From: JAGQNP01 sp038257245
GTDB lineage: Bacteria; Patescibacteriota; Saccharimonadia; Saccharimonadales; JACQNP01
Direction: 5' to 3'
DNA length: 21,419 nucleotides
Assembly (NCBI GenBank): GCA_038257245.1
Contig: JBBSJL010000014.1
Coordinates: 1 to 21,419 of the forward strand
Positions 21,320-21,419 of this stretch are shown one piece after another. A program made the translations under genes and the position numbers. The notes under the pieces are model-generated. The model did not search any database and had not been told where the DNA came from. It was given only the letters and a program-made list of their open reading frames with translations. Every line of letters begins with the position of its first letter. The first letter of the stretch is position 1.

Positions 21320-21342
21320 AATTAGTTATTTACTAACTAATT
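21320..21342 (+). repeat. 9-bp perfect inverted repeat directly before tRNA-Trp
   Basis: AATTAGTTA and TAACTAATT (21320-21328 and 21334-21342) flank TTTAC and end one base before the tRNA. It overlaps the predicted start site, so it is either an operator-like site or a hairpin in the pre-tRNA leader. Confidence 0.6.
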
Positions 21343-21343
21343 T

Positions 21344-21419
21344 AGGGGAGTAGCTCAGTTGGTAGAGCACCGGTCTCCAAAACCGGGTGTCGCAGGTTCA
21401 AGTCCTGTCTCCCCTGCCA
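21344..21419 (+). tRNA. trnW: tRNA-Trp (anticodon CCA)
   Basis: This is a complete 76-nt cloverleaf with an encoded 3' CCA. The acceptor AGGGGAG pairs with CTCCCCT, followed by discriminator G and CCA. The D arm is GCTC...GAGC with AGTTGGTA in its loop. The anticodon stem CCGGT/ACCGG surrounds TCTCCAAAA with anticodon CCA. The T arm GCAGG/CCTGT contains TTCAAGT. Anticodon CCA reads only UGG, which agrees with UGA being a stop here. In many bacteria this gene precedes secE-nusG; here the kinase-to-glycosyltransferase genes lie between them and it is on the opposite strand. Confidence 0.96.

Noticed and set aside
1..21419. UGA recoding (Gly or Trp), CRISPR arrays, insertion sequences, toxin-antitoxin or phage modules
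   Set aside because: TGA ends recR, dcd and secE at the expected lengths; tRNA-Trp has CCA, not UCA. No repeat-spacer pattern, transposase or phage structural gene was seen; the phage-like dNMP kinase alone does not make a prophage.

Overview
The window reads as a stretch of a small, AT-rich bacterial genome of the Candidate Phyla Radiation, most likely Candidatus Saccharibacteria (TM7). This is an inference from gene content and protein style: a compact minus-strand layout with 0-30 bp gaps, core replication/translation genes with unusual domain make-up (RecR and DnaX without their usual zinc sites, L1 with an extra N-terminal domain, a thymidylate kinase fused to a doubled ThyX), and almost no biosynthesis. 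TGA is used as a stop (recR, dcd, secE), so the UGA-to-Gly code of Gracilibacteria/Absconditabacteria does not apply.

Layout, in the direction of transcription (mostly minus strand, right to left). At the right edge a tRNA-Trp lies on the plus strand, divergent from a P-loop kinase gene that overlaps a YgjP-type metallopeptidase gene. A soluble PAS histidine kinase follows, facing a plus-strand membrane glycosyltransferase with only 4 bp between their stops. Divergent from that glycosyltransferase runs the secE-nusG-(small ORF)-rplK-rplA series. The usual rplA-rplJ junction is then broken by about 6 kb: a deoxynucleoside monophosphate kinase, a dCTP deaminase, the Tmk-ThyX-ThyX fusion, a branched-chain aminotransferase and a LeuA-like synthase. 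rplJ-rplL resume after that, followed by a lineage-type hypothetical gene, a divergent CDP-alcohol phosphatidyltransferase-like gene, and the replication/recombination operon dnaX-dnaB-(GT-C membrane protein)-ybaB-recR-DHH phosphoesterase, which runs off the left edge.

How the genes fit together. dNMP kinase, dCTP deaminase and the fusion protein form a compact route towards dTTP. secE/nusG/L11/L1/L10/L12 are the standard transcription-translation-export block. DnaX, DnaB, RecR and YbaB form a replication/repair block.

The most interesting non-coding signal is the about 160-nt leader of the LeuA-like gene. It has a strong promoter, a three-way-junction-like fold, a perfect 11-bp terminator hairpin with a U-run ending just before the ribosome-binding site, and a 12-bp alternative (antiterminator) pairing between the two, so it looks like a transcription attenuator or riboswitch. 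The rplJ-rplL leader also carries a promoter and an intrinsic terminator, consistent with L10(L12) autoregulation. A third theme is that several genes begin exactly 7 nt after an extended -10 box with no Shine-Dalgarno sequence, which suggests leaderless mRNAs.

All coordinates were read by eye. No homology search, folding program or GC calculation was run.
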